Part shown: one piece after another, positions 1 to 13,200 of the stretch
How the letters are laid out: the number at the start of each line of letters is the position of its first letter
How positions within the stretch are numbered: position 1 is the stretch's first letter
Source of the DNA: Megalonaias nervosa
Taxonomy: Eukaryota > Mollusca > Bivalvia > Unionida > Unionidae
Direction of reading: 5' to 3'
DNA: 64,000 nt
NCBI GenBank assembly: GCA_016617855.1
Contig: JAECUM010096223.1
Coordinates: forward strand, 186,001-250,000
Made by a program: the position numbers and the translations under genes
Notes under the pieces: generated by a model
Databases searched by the model: none
What the model was told of the DNA's origin: nothing
Seen by the model: only the letters and a program-made list of their open reading frames with translations

Positions 1-1995
1 GCAAAACAAGAATGCTGATTTTATTGTGGATAAAAATGATGTATAAACTTGTATAATATAAATACCACTGGAGGTAAGTTGGGTATTTATGATATTTTTG
101 GCTGCCATGAAAATAATTGGTGTGATGTACTGAAATGTATTCAGCTGTATTATTTTACTCAGAATAAATTCCTTCGCATGCTTTGATAGGAACACTCCTT
201 TAATTATTTCTACAAAGTTATCAGACTTAATCATTTAAAGGTGTTAAAAATCAATAAAATTTATGTAAAATAAAAGCAAAAATTTACATAGATTGAAATT
301 TTATTTACTCTAAACATTTTAAGAAGGCACATGTTTTTAGTTTGGAGGGATTTTACTCAGAATAGTTTATGCTTTTTTAATAAAGTACTTTTTGTGTTTA
401 GTTCCACCCTGTGAGGCAGAAGAACTTATAATGTGGATTTGATGAAGAAACTGTATTTCCTCAAAAAAATCATGGACTTTTTGAGTGGATGCAGATTTTT
501 TTTACAAATATTTACTGTATGTTTTAAGTATTTTATCTTTGTGCACATCATGTTTACAGTTAATGGAAGGGTTTATCTTTATAAAGTTCTTGTGCATTTC
601 CTTTTTTCTCATCTATTTCTTACATTATTTGAACTTTTCCTATAATTGGCACTGTATAGACACTGAAATACTACTAGATATGTGCATCAGGTATTGGACA
701 TTGGAATGCCAGGCAAAGTCATATAAAGGGTCATAACTCAAAATCTAATACGGGGCATAAATGGTTAGTCAGAGTGGTTACCTCCCTTGAATAGTTGGGC
801 GCCTTCTCTGTAGCACTTAAGCAATACAGAATCATTTCAGTAGAAAATATTCATCAAAGGTAATTGCTGAAAATATTTTTCTCAAAATATTTGAAGAACT
901 TTGTTAAGAGATAACGACTAGAAAAGAACTGAAACATTTTAAATTAAGATTACATGTAGTTAGAGGAATATTTGGTACTTGAGTTGATGATCCTAGAAAT
1001 AGGATAATCAGTATCTCACAAGTTATGTTCTGCTCTTTGATAATTTTTAATGCAGTGTTACTTGATTCTTTTAGTATTCCCAATACTTTGTCTATAGCAG
1101 ATGGACAGAAGAATGCCAAGTACTCTTTAGCCCCATCCTCTATTTGATCATACCAAGTAATCTTGTATAAACACAACTGGTAATTAACTAAATTATTCAT
1201 CATCTATTTCAATCATGAAACAGGAATTATTTGCAGTGAAAATATAAATATTGCTGATAATATTCATTGATAATATCCACCTTAATAAAAGGCAAAGATT
1301 TAACAGAGAAGTGATAGGACAATGCCATGTGTGAAAATCTCTGTTGTAATGCTAGCAGCGCAGACATAGAGTTGTTGTTACTGCCTGAGTGAGGGCTTAG
1401 AGGTCACATGGGTATTGTAGAGGGAAGTGGTTTGGAAATTGTGTATGATGAATGTAAATCCAGATAAACATTGCAAGATTAAAGGTGTATGTAATAAAAA
1501 AATCTGGTCTTCATAATCAAAGCAAACTTTGTTTTGTACTTACTAACACTTGTATGAGCAAGCATGGGGATCTTTTCTCATTTGCACAAGTCTTAAGGAA
1601 TACCCTGCCCTCTGCCGACAGGTAATAATAAACTTTATTTCCTGTTTCCTGAATAGGGCAAGGAGACTATTTAACAAAGGGATTGTGAAGTAGAATGTAA
1701 CAAAGTATTTAAAATGCATTGATACCTTGTAGAGTTTCAATTTTGATAAGTATGTAATTAACTCTTTAGTCTATTCTAGGACTGATTTGTAGGGGGCTTG
1801 TCTTTTAAGGAGATGAGAGAAGCTTCAGTTGTAATCCCCTCCCCCTCTCGTTTCCAGTTAATATAGTACTGTTTTCACTGAATGACATAAAAATATATCC
1901 AGTTTTAGCTGAATTAACCACTTTTTTGAAAATTTGAAGCCTCAGATAGAAAAATTATGGATCTGTTACAAATTTTTACTTGCTTTTCATTACAG
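1..1995. other. Intron or upstream sequence of RECK; no exon seen
   Basis: AT-rich sequence before the first recognisable RECK exon. The N-terminal cysteine-knot exons must lie upstream of the window or in pieces too short to identify, because the first exon found starts inside the last knot. The small open frames here (for example around 433-736 and 904-1203) have no conserved pattern and no splice context, so I do not call them genes. Confidence 0.6.
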
Positions 1996-2107
1996 AACTA
2001 CAGTTTTGGTTGGTCTGTCAGTTGGAATGAATTCCACAAGCACTGTCATTTCCTCAATTCCCCGATAGCCACCATAGACATGTCCATGTATAGCTGCTTC
2101 ACAGAAG
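1996..2107 (+). CDS. RECK: RECK exon a: end of the last N-terminal cysteine-knot repeat
   Basis: The acceptor is TTCATTACAG and the donor GAAG|GTGAGG. Translation from the first base contains SWNEFHKHC and MYSCFTE, matching the WQEFDRFC...MLTCLAD segment of human RECK that closes the last knot motif. The exon starts in phase 0 and ends with one spare base, which joins exon b to make a valine codon. Confidence 0.85.
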
Positions 2108-4198
2108 GTGAGGATTTTTCCCAAATTTCTTTGGGCTTGATTGATACATTTGACATGATCCACAGAACAGACATGTTGCAGTTACCATCTTGTATTTCAG
2201 ACCCAGATATACTTTATTTCTTTTAGATTAATAATCCAGACTGCTTATTTGTGCTGAGAGCTGTGACATTAATTGTAAGGATTTAAATGAATAGTTAGAT
2301 ATGTCAGTTATCATCTTTTTCATAGGAAAATTGTACCATTATATACAACTGAGTAAGTAACATTGAAGTGTTTTTTAGCTCTACTGGTCATAGACTGGAA
2401 GAGCTAATGAGATGCCCGTCATCCATCAGCTCAGGTTTGTTATCGCTTCTGTTCCTAAACTGCTTGGAGGATTGCCATGAAACTTTACACACACATTCAT
2501 TTCAGGGTCTAGTTAGTTCTACATTATAGCCAAAATGGTGTTGCTTAGATACCCAATCTGATGGTCATAACACAGAACAGCTTTTTATGGAATGGCCTGT
2601 TGTTTGTCATCAATTGTCCTTTTGTCCATTAGCACAAATTTGTTATTGCTACTCCACCTAAACTACTCTGAAGATTGCCATGAAGATGAACATGCACATT
2701 CATCCCATTGTCTTGTTGGTCCCAAATGGAAATGATGCTGTTCAAATAACCAAGGTAGCCTTGCCACCATGGTGTTCACCTTCAGAAATCTTGTTTTTGC
2801 TACTTCTCATGAATGGGTGGTCATGTCAACATGGGCTTTTCACTAAAGGCTTGTTATGGTGTATAGTTGATTTTAAGTAAAAATGGTAGCAATCTTACGT
2901 CCATCATGACTGAGATGGTGGCCAATGTGAAAATCTTATTATTTCTTCTCCTTCTAAAGAAAAAGCCATATTGACATGAGGTTTTCGCTGAAAGTTGGCT
3001 CTAAATATTAATGGTGTTGAGCAGACATCAGATGTGGCCACCACAGCAGAAATCTTGAAAATCTTGTTATTGCTAAACCTCCAAAAGAAAAAGTCATGTC
3101 AACATGGGGTTTTCACACGAAGACTTATTATGTCTGGTAGGTCCCAAAAGAAAATGGTATTGATCTGACCTTCAGTATGGACACTGCAGAGGCCAGCTTG
3201 AGAATCATTACCACTACACCTTTTGGATAAATGCTCATACTGATATTGGAGTTTTTCCCATAAGACTTTATGTAATATCTAGTTGGACCTAAATGAAAAT
3301 GATGCTGATCAGACATTGTGTATGGCCACCATGGCAGTTGCCTAGAAAATCTTATTATAGCTACTCTTCAGCTGAAGGTCATACTGACATGGGGATTTGA
3401 CTTGAAGCCTTATTATGATATCAACTTGGCTTGAATTTAAAATGGTGCAGATCTGAGTGCTAATATGACTGCCGTGGTAACCACTTTAAAAATCTTGTTA
3501 TTACCAGTCCTCCTAGATTGGTGGTCATATCAGTATTGAGTTTTCACCAAAGATTTCTTGTGATGTTTTTACTTGGTCCAAAATGAAAAGGCTGTATATC
3601 TGATGTCCAATATGGCCATTGTGGCAGTTATGTTGAAAAAATCACATTTGCCCTGAATGGATGGTCATATTCACATAGGGTTTTTAGCAAAAGACATCTG
3701 GTGATGCTTGTTTGTCTCAGTAAAAATGGTCCCATTCTTGCATCTGATATGGCTACCATGACTGCTGCCTGGAAACTCCTGTTATTGTTCAGAAAAGGGG
3801 TATCATGAATTCCTGGAAATTTATTCAAACTGGTAGAGTGTCAGTCACTTTGTTTTTAAAGTAGTGATGAGTATTCTCCAGCTGTTGTAACAATACAATT
3901 CCCCAAATCCATCTTTTCATTCTTACATTACATTACTGTAGGCATACATTTAAATTTTTAGCTGTAATCACTATGAAAACGTGTATTATCCTCTGTATGG
4001 TATATGTGGTACATTGTTTTTCCAAATAAATGCTAAACTCATTAAACTCATAATGACTTACTTTACCTATATTGAACCAAATTTGATATTTAGAAAATGT
4101 TTGACACACAAATAGATTTTGAGAGTTTATGTTTCTTCTTGTCTGAGCATAAATCTGGATTTATTTCCTTAATTTTAATGTGTTGCTTCTGGTACAAT

Positions 4199-4237
<39 letters not shown>

Positions 4238-7200
4238 GTAATACAGCTCTCCCTCTTTATAATGCTATAGTTGGGTCTATTAGTGCCAGCTGCATTATGT
4301 ATCATACCCATAGCTGCCAGGTGTCCCGTTTTTTCCGTATTTATCCCGTAATTTGGACCTTAATATGGGTGTACTTTTTTCTGAATAAAAATTCATTTTT
4401 TAATTTAAAAAAATTAAATTAAAAATTTCTTTGAAATTATCTGTTTGGAATGGGCACCCGGTTCCATTCTGAGAGTAAATGTATCACATGTATATAGGGA
4501 TAGAGAGTTCTAAAATATGATTGATTCTTTTGAAATCGAGACAGCCATGCCATTCTTTAACCACCATATTGGATTGCACATAGCAGTTGCCGCTATCACT
4601 CTGTCTCATCTTCATAGTATTCTACTTCTAGTCATGTTGCAAAGGAAAGCAGAAGATTCAGAATTTTCTCCAGCAAAGAAAAGAAAACAGAACTGGAAGG
4701 ACAATTGGGCCATCTTGTTTAGATTTGTGAAACCATTTAGTTAAGAAAAAAAACATAGCATTTTGCAAATTGTGTAATTGTGATTTCACTGTTGGGCATG
4801 GAATTGCCTATGACATAAAACAGCATGAAAAAGCTGTTAAACATAAGCTTACTGCTTCATTAATCAATAACTCAGCCAGTTCTTGTGATGTTGATGAGAA
4901 CCTTCATGTAATTCGATTGAAGTCTGGTTTACTCAATTTCTTTTAGAAATGAACTTTCTTCCTTTACTACTGTTGGTGGCGATTTATTTTGCACACTATT
5001 TCCAGACAGTAAAATTGTAAAGGATTATTCATGTGCTTGAAGGAAAACGGTTCATACAAAAAAACAATACAGAATTCATATCATCAGTGAAAGATGGTAC
5101 ATTGGAATCGTTAATGATTGGAGAAAAAACAAGGTGTGGAAACGGTTCCTATAAACAGCCAATGTCTGAGTGTGTGTTGCATTCTTGCGTCTTCTGAACG
5201 GGCACCCAAATGGAACAGGTTGCCCATTCAGAAAGTGCGAGAATGCAACTCATACATCTTTGACATTAAATAATTAAGTAAGTTACTATCCTACTTTACT
5301 GATGATTGTAGATGTTGTAAATAGTGAGATATGTATTAAAGTTTTACAAGTCAGTTTTTGTTCCTGAAAATCAGTATTTTTGTCATAAGCAGTCAGTATT
5401 TTTGTACTCTGGGCTATTCAGAAAACCATGATATCAATGAAACTGTGATGTAATGAGAAGAGCATAATAAACAGAACAGTGGTACAATGGGGACTATCAA
5501 AATTCATTAAATAATTGTGTTTTGAAAAGAAATCAAGACATAAAACCAAGCTTGATCTTGTTTTCTCTCAATCTTTTGTGTTATGCAATGGTATGATTTT
5601 AGTCAAAGGGTTCAAGCAATGCCATGTGATATCCAGAATCATGTTAATAATACAGCTTTTCCTTGTCATACACTCTTCATTATAATGTGATTCTAGACTG
5701 TGCTAATCCCTTTCATCACAAGTATAAAAATTAGAATAAATATACATATAAAAAAATAGAAAATTTAGAATTTTTCTATAAAACGTTACACAGCATTGGT
5801 TGAAAGAAAACATGAAGCTTGGTATTATATCTTTATTGCTTTTTGTAAAACATTATTTGAATGGCATTCAGTATAACAAGTAATCTGTTTGGATTCAAAA
5901 CATGATAGTAAGGTGCTGCTGTAATAATAATAATACGGATGATCATTGTGATAATACATAAGATTACACAGAAAATTCTTTTTCAGTTGATGAACCATTC
6001 CGCATGGGATGCTCAGGTTTGAAGTACTGTTCTAATTTCAACAACCATCCCACAGAACTTTTCCGAAGATGTGATGCACAGGCTGATGAAGCAGCTAAGA
6101 AAGATATAGAATTGTGGGAAAAGGGAGAAATCAGTCTTCCTCAGTTGAAAATACCAGTCAGAGGTAAAATGCTTTTATTTGCTCAGCTTATCCTTGTTAC
6201 CTGTACTTTTTGCAGTATTCATCACCACTACCATATATACTCACGTTTAAGACAGATCTAACAGTAAACTGCATGCTTAGCTCTGCCATTGCATAATGTA
6301 GATGCAAATCTTGGTCTGTGGAACTGGTTAGGAGTAATCAGTAGAACAGGCAGTATAGATCCTGAACTGCAGGAGTGTTATGGTATAGCAGATCAGAGTC
6401 AATGTTGTTTACAGTTGGATTCGACATATAAGCAAGTATATATGATACTTCAAGAGTACCTTTCACACATACACTTAAACCACTCCAGTGGCCTAGTGAT
6501 TAGAGTGTCCGCCTTGGATGTGAGATGTTGCTGTTCGAACCCTGGCTGAATCATACCAAAGACTTATAAAATGGTACTAGCATCTGCCTTGCTAGGCGCT
6601 CAGCATTAAGAGGTTAGTGTTAGGACTGGTTGACCTGGTGTCATGATAATGTGACTGGGAGGGACATCATGCGATATGTCTGCTGCATGATACCTCAGTG
6701 CCAGACATCACTATAAACTGCCACACTGCAGACATCATGGCGATATAACTGAAAATTTTTTAAATCTAGATTAAAAAAATCCAAATGACACATGACACAC
6801 ACATACACTTATCTAAGCTATTGATTGTTAGTTTCACAGTATCATTTTCTCAGCTCATAAACTACAGAAATGGTGAATTTGAAATTTTATATCCATCCTT
6901 AGGGTCAGATAAAAACAACTCTGGTTTTAAAGGTGTTAAGTAACAAAACGGTGTATACCAGTCATAGTGGTGCTAATAATTTATATGCCTCACCATCATT
7001 GTGTTAGGTTTATTATGTTATCCTGTCCATCTGACCAACTATCTCAGCTCAATTAACTCTTGCATTTAGATCAGTTTTCAGGCACTGGCACCAGAGCAAT
7101 GTATGTTCCAAGGACATATTTCTAGTTGGAACTTATTTATTCAATTCTTATTGCAGACATTCGTTTTTGTGAACCAGAGATGTGGAAAGCTATAGCATGT

Positions 7201-10200
7201 GCACTGCAGATTCAACCATTTCACAGGAAACCCAGTCCTCTTCCTATCTGCAGGTCAGTACTCTTCTGGAGAACCAATACATTTTATGAGTAAAATGGTT
7301 ACACCACATGCAGAGTCACTGGTAAATGTGACAAGACTATGTTAAATGGCAATATTACAGTAGCAAATTTTTTTTTAAACATTTACTGGCATTACTAAGC
7401 TTTTAAATTTTAACAGTGTTGGCTGAGGAACTTGCAATGTTACAACACCGGTAAATATCACAAGTGGTATTGAATAGAAAGTCTATAATCCAGCAACCTG
7501 CTCTTTAAAAATTTGTCATCAGTCACAGTTTGAATACTTATAAACTTCATTTTCTTCTATAGCTTTTGATCCATGGTGGCCACAATGAGTTTCATGGAAT
7601 TACATATGGATTAATGGATTATTTTTACCAAGATAACCAATATTGGAGAGCTAATCACTCTTTTGCCATTCTACATGAGCTCCTTATATCTGCATGTCGC
7701 ATGAAATCTATACCATTACATTGATAATTTTTATGAAAAGAATTTTGCCCCATCAGAGAATACTTGAAGGAATACAAAGCAAAATATAACCAAATTCTTC
7801 CAAATAGCCCACTCTAAAAATCAGTCCAATATTATTGCGATTCAAGGACATAGGCATTGATAAGACTCTCACCACATTAGGTGATTGCACTACCTGTAAG
7901 TTGTAGGGGACTACCTAGCTGCTTGGCTCAGAGGTTAATTATGATCACTTTAACTATATTCAGTAGGGGACTACCTAGCTGTTTGACTTGGGATAATGGG
8001 GATCCCTTTACCTATATTCTGTAGGGGACTGCCAAGCTGTTTGACTTGGGATAATGGGGATTCCTCTTCGTATATGCTGCAGAGGACTACCTAGCTGCTT
8101 GGTTCAGGGGATACTTGTGATCCCTGTATCTGTTTGCTGTAGGGACTAGTTGCTTGGTTCAGGGGATAATGGTAATCCCTGTACCTTTAAGCTGTTGGGG
8201 ACTACCTAGCTGTTTGGCTTAAAATAATGGTGATCCCTGTACCTGTATGCTGTAGGGGACTACCTAGCTGCTTGGCTAGGAATAATAAGTTAGCTCATAC
8301 ACAGAAGGAAATAATTTTTTCTACAAAATTTGTTTTGTTGGAGTTTCTGAAGAGTATCTGAGATGATTTCAGTACTCGACAATTAAAAGAATAAAAGAAG
8401 GGAAGAAACAGACTTTGAATCAGTTCCTTCAAATACTTGTTAGCCAGTACAGCATCAGACCTTCATTTGACTCTTGTTTAAAATATGTCCTCACTGTACC
8501 TCTTAATTTTCAACCCAGTCAAGATCTTGATTTGTCAGGATATAAGAATTTCCTAAATGATTCATGGTTCATTAGGTCTCGGGTCAAGAGTTTAATGAAT
8601 CAAATCTTCAGAAACAGAAAGTAGAATTTTTTTTATGTTACTTATTAAGAGTATTTCATGCCATATTAATAATGTGATCTGATTTTGAAATTGTACCTTT
8701 TCCATACCAGGGAGGATTGTGTTTACATATTAAACCAGTGTGCAGACCATTCTCGGTTGACATCAGGACAGACGATTCAGAACCTGTGTAACTCTCTGCT
8801 TCCGTTAGATAATGAGAAGTCCTGCATTTCAGTCCAGCAGTTTACAGGTAAATGTTAAAAGTTTTTAAACAAAATTTTGATCGATTTATAAATAAATTTT
8901 TGATAAAACAAAGTCATACAAGAGTGTGAAGAACTGAGCTACATTTGTTCTGTCATTATTATGTAAATACTAAAAAACAACTGCAGTCTTTAATATCACT
9001 TTATCTGGCCAGAGTGGAGTAATATGGTTACCCTCATCATTTTAGTGTCAGTTTATTTTTAAACTTGTATTATCCCTTAGCATATACTGGTTGTGTTTCC
9101 TGCAAAGCATAGGTGAGACAGAGTAGTTCCATTTCTGATGGTGTTGTGGTTGTTTCAAATAAGTATTAACCTTCATTTTTCACTGCATTTAATTCAGTTT
9201 GTTTCTACTGCAATCATGAACTATATGCAAAAAAGTGATCACAGTGATCCACAGTCCAGTGACTGCTGGGTGTTTGGAATATGCATTGGGAGTTGGCGAG
9301 TCAAAATATGAAAATGTTCTGTGGAATTCTTGTTTTGTTAGTATCTAGAATCATGCAGTGGGGTAAATTCCATCATTTGAATGTCTGAGTCATTGTCGTG
9401 ATGGATGATCAGTCTACAGTAGTGAAAATAATAAACACAGAAAGGGAATAATTTGTTGTACTGATCAGAATTTTATCTTACCCATTAAGTATAGGTGAGA
9501 CATAGGTATCACGTTTCTGAGGGCATTATTATTGATGTTATTGTTGTTGCTAGTGGTGTAGACATCAGTATTAAGTGTCTCCATTTCAGTTAGTTTCTCA
9601 GAAGCTGTTGCATATTTAGTCATGAAACTTGGATGTATTTATTATAGTGGATGGTACTGTAACATGTCAATGGTTGTACAATGACCTACTTTTCTTTCTC
9701 CATTTGCTTTGCTGTGTATGGGTATTTTGGAATATTCCTCAGCAGAGAAGACCAAATATAGTGTTCTGCAGAACTTATGTAAAACATTCTTATGACAACT
9801 TTTTCATAACCAACTAATTTTTCATAACTTTCTCAAAAACATTGCTGTTCTTCTTTCCAGTGACATATAAATGAACTAAAGGATAGTGTTGATGTTAATT
9901 CACTATCCCCCAAAGAATGAAACTTGCAGTAAATGTATTCAGAAGTAATGAGAAAGAATTAAGTTATGATACAATATAGAAAAACATATTGTTGTATTAA
10001 ATAACATGTATAAGTCCTGTTCTACATAGTTTTTCACCAAAGTTTTGACAATTCATTCTTTGCTCACAGCTGACCTATTTTTGCTCTTGCCGTTTTTAGA
10101 AGAGAAGGTAGTCAGTAAAGCAAACCAAAATGAGGTTACAACACCCTGCCATCCAAATCCATGTGCTAAAGGGGAGATCTGCCACATCCATCGGAGAAAG

Positions 10201-13200
10201 TGCAAACACCCAGCTGACTGTAAGCCCTATGTCTGTCAGAAAGGTAAAACAGCTTTTTCAGAGCTTTATTATTTCACTTATTAAGAATGGCTATGTTTGT
10301 CCATCTATCTCATGTCAATGTTTCAGTTAAAGTTTTTTTAAAATTGTACTGATGAAATTACATGGGCATTAGTTATGAGCAAGACAATACATTAATGATA
10401 TATGAAACTCCAGCCATAAAGAAAAGCATATCAGGCAATGATGTCCATCTGTCTGTCTTGATCAGTCTTTTCCCCATTTCATTTCTGTATTATAACTTGA
10501 GTTCTCCACCATGTACCAAATTTTGTTAAGTAGGTCATATTTGAGACATGGAACAGAGCTATTAATATTGAGCTCAAAAGTCCAATGATCAAGGTCACAG
10601 AGACTAAATGAAGGAAAACTGTTTACACACAATAACTTGACTTGTGTCCCAGATACCTTAACCAGACTTTGTAAATGGCTTCAATTTTGATATTAAAAAA
10701 AAGACACATGATTTTATGTTCAAAATATCAAGGTCATAGTGACTCGAAGACGAAAAATGATTTCCACACAGTATGTTGTTCTTTGTCGCTTCCATTGACC
10801 TAACTATGCAGATGGCTTGTGTTTGCGATGAGGAATACAATTCATTTTGGGGTCATGCTGTCAAATGTCAGGGTCACAGTTACTGAGGAAGGAGAAATGA
10901 TTTCTGCAAAGATACTTTAGTTATGTTCAACCAACTTTGACTAAACTTTGTAGATGGCATGCATCGGAGATGGGATAGATATGTATTGATTTGGGGGTCA
11001 TTAGGTTAAAGGTCAAGGTCTGTGTCTTTTACCGTGACCAAATTTGCAAATCTACCAGATGATCACATATTCAGTGGCACTTTTTATTGTTTTCTGGGTT
11101 ATTCACTTTCACATTCTTTTCCTATTCACTTCCTCTCAGTTTGCTGTGTTAAAAGTTCACAATATTCCTTTCCTTTCTACTCAGCTATGTTTTTCCAGCA
11201 TCCATCGTCATCCATTCTAAATTAGTATTTCTTCAAACTCAACTGCTTTAGTATTAGAATCCTGTTTGAGAGGCACTGTGCATTATTATTATCAAGTTTT
11301 AGTTTTAGATCCTGAAGTCAAAGGCTGAAGACTCTTAAACATCAACTAGGTGACTAGAATGCGTGCAGTAATTTGAAGCATTAACTTGACATAGTGTGCA
11401 TTTCTTGTGCATGACATTTAAACTAGGAACAAACAACATTGTGCAATAGGAGTTAGCTTGCAGATGAACAGTAGTGCACCAGGTAGTGAACATCAAGTAC
11501 ACCCCTTTTTACCACTGTGAACAAATTATTGGTCATTTCATTACAAAATCTCAAAGCTCAAGTTTTTGTTTGTGTAATTCCTCATTTTTGCATCATTAGA
11601 CCTTTTTGCTTTCATTTGATACCATGTAGTCTTTTATTGTGCTGATGTGCTAGTGAATGTTAATAAATACATTCTTGTTCATTAGAAATTCTTAAAATAT
11701 ATAAATTTCTTGGGTATCTTATAATGGAAACATTTAAATTAGCAATTCAGTTTCATTTGAACAGACTCAAACCCATGAAACAAAATGCACACATATACAA
11801 TATTAATATATCCCTTAAATAACAAAGCAAAGTAATCAGACATGTACATTAATGAACAAAAGCTGACATTGCTTTCTTTGTTTTTTGTATAGATTATTTC
11901 ATTTCACAAGAAAATGCTAGCATTTTGAAAATTACAGATTCAAACATGAAGCAAACACTATGTCATCATCGACTGCCCATAAATATCTGCTTAAATATAA
12001 CTCATATTGGTCATATAGTATGTCACTAAATAAAACCAAAATGAAAAAGGTATGATATGATGAACCTTGATTCAGATTTTCTAGATAGTTAAAGCAGTTG
12101 TTATTTTGGTAGCAGATGGGAAGGCAGTTTTCAGTCCTATGTATGAAATAAGGACTTTTATATGCTAGATCATCTTTTTTTCTAAACATATGACTCTCCA
12201 CTGAATATTGTTTTTCTCATTTTATGACTGTCCACTGAAACTAATTGCTAGATTATGACTGTTACTTGACAGATGTAGCTTTTTTTTATTATCCATAATG
12301 GAAGTGTTACATTTGCAGTTTTCTCTTTTAATAAAGAGTGAAATATTATAATGATTTTACGATTTATGTTTTATTCTCTGAGTAATAAACTTGTAAACAA
12401 ATGCTATTGATTGTATCAGTATAAACAGTCTAATAAAATTAGACATGGTTCTCCAGATTTTCAGCCATTTGGTTTATACGTTTAACTTCTTGGGGCTATG
12501 TCTGATGATAATCAATCCTAACATCCTCTTTCTGAAACTAGATTTGTGTCCAAAAACATCAGTGCATATATATATATAATTATTTTAATACTATAGTCTG
12601 AAGATATATTACAAGGTATGAAAAAATTATCTTGGTACGCAAACTTTTATATCCAAAACATACAGAAAATAAAGTATTATGATATAACTTATGTAACACT
12701 GAATTGCATTTTTATTTTATTCTAGAGTCAATGAATAAAGCCATTTGTTTTCTGTCTGCCAATGTTACTTAGATGTTTAGAAAGGAAACAAAAATGAGCA
12801 CACCATATTTTGTCATATATTAGAGACAACATGCTGAGTTGGAAGTGTCACAGTGCTGCAGATATACAGGACATCAGACTTAGAAATGAATCAGGGCAGC
12901 ACAGGCACAGATCAGTGCCAGAATGAGGATCGGGGTGTACAGGGTTGGGGGTGTGCTGCTGCACGTCTCTACCTGCATATATAGAACGCTGTATAAGGTC
13001 TTCACTTTGTATACATGTGCTGACAAATTACTTAATAGTAGTTTGTACAATAATAATATTGGATTGTTTTGAATTTCAGCATGCCAGTTGGGTCAAGTCT
13101 CGACAGTGTATGTACCAACAAACACATATGTGGTGATTCCAGAGCACTCAGAATTGGACGAGTCTACTGAGGACGAGTGTCAGCAATACAAGACTTGTCA

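Noticed and set aside
1336..1388. Possible upstream RECK knot exon (CTCTGTTGTAATGCTAGC reads L-C-C-N-A-S)
   Set aside because: The double cysteine recalls knot motifs, but the frame soon stops, the only donor-like site leaves phase 2 while the next exon needs phase 0, and no acceptor of good quality precedes it.
6484..6560. tRNA gene
   Set aside because: A and B boxes are present but the cloverleaf arms do not form properly, and the sequence continues into a repeated non-tRNA body, so it is a SINE head.
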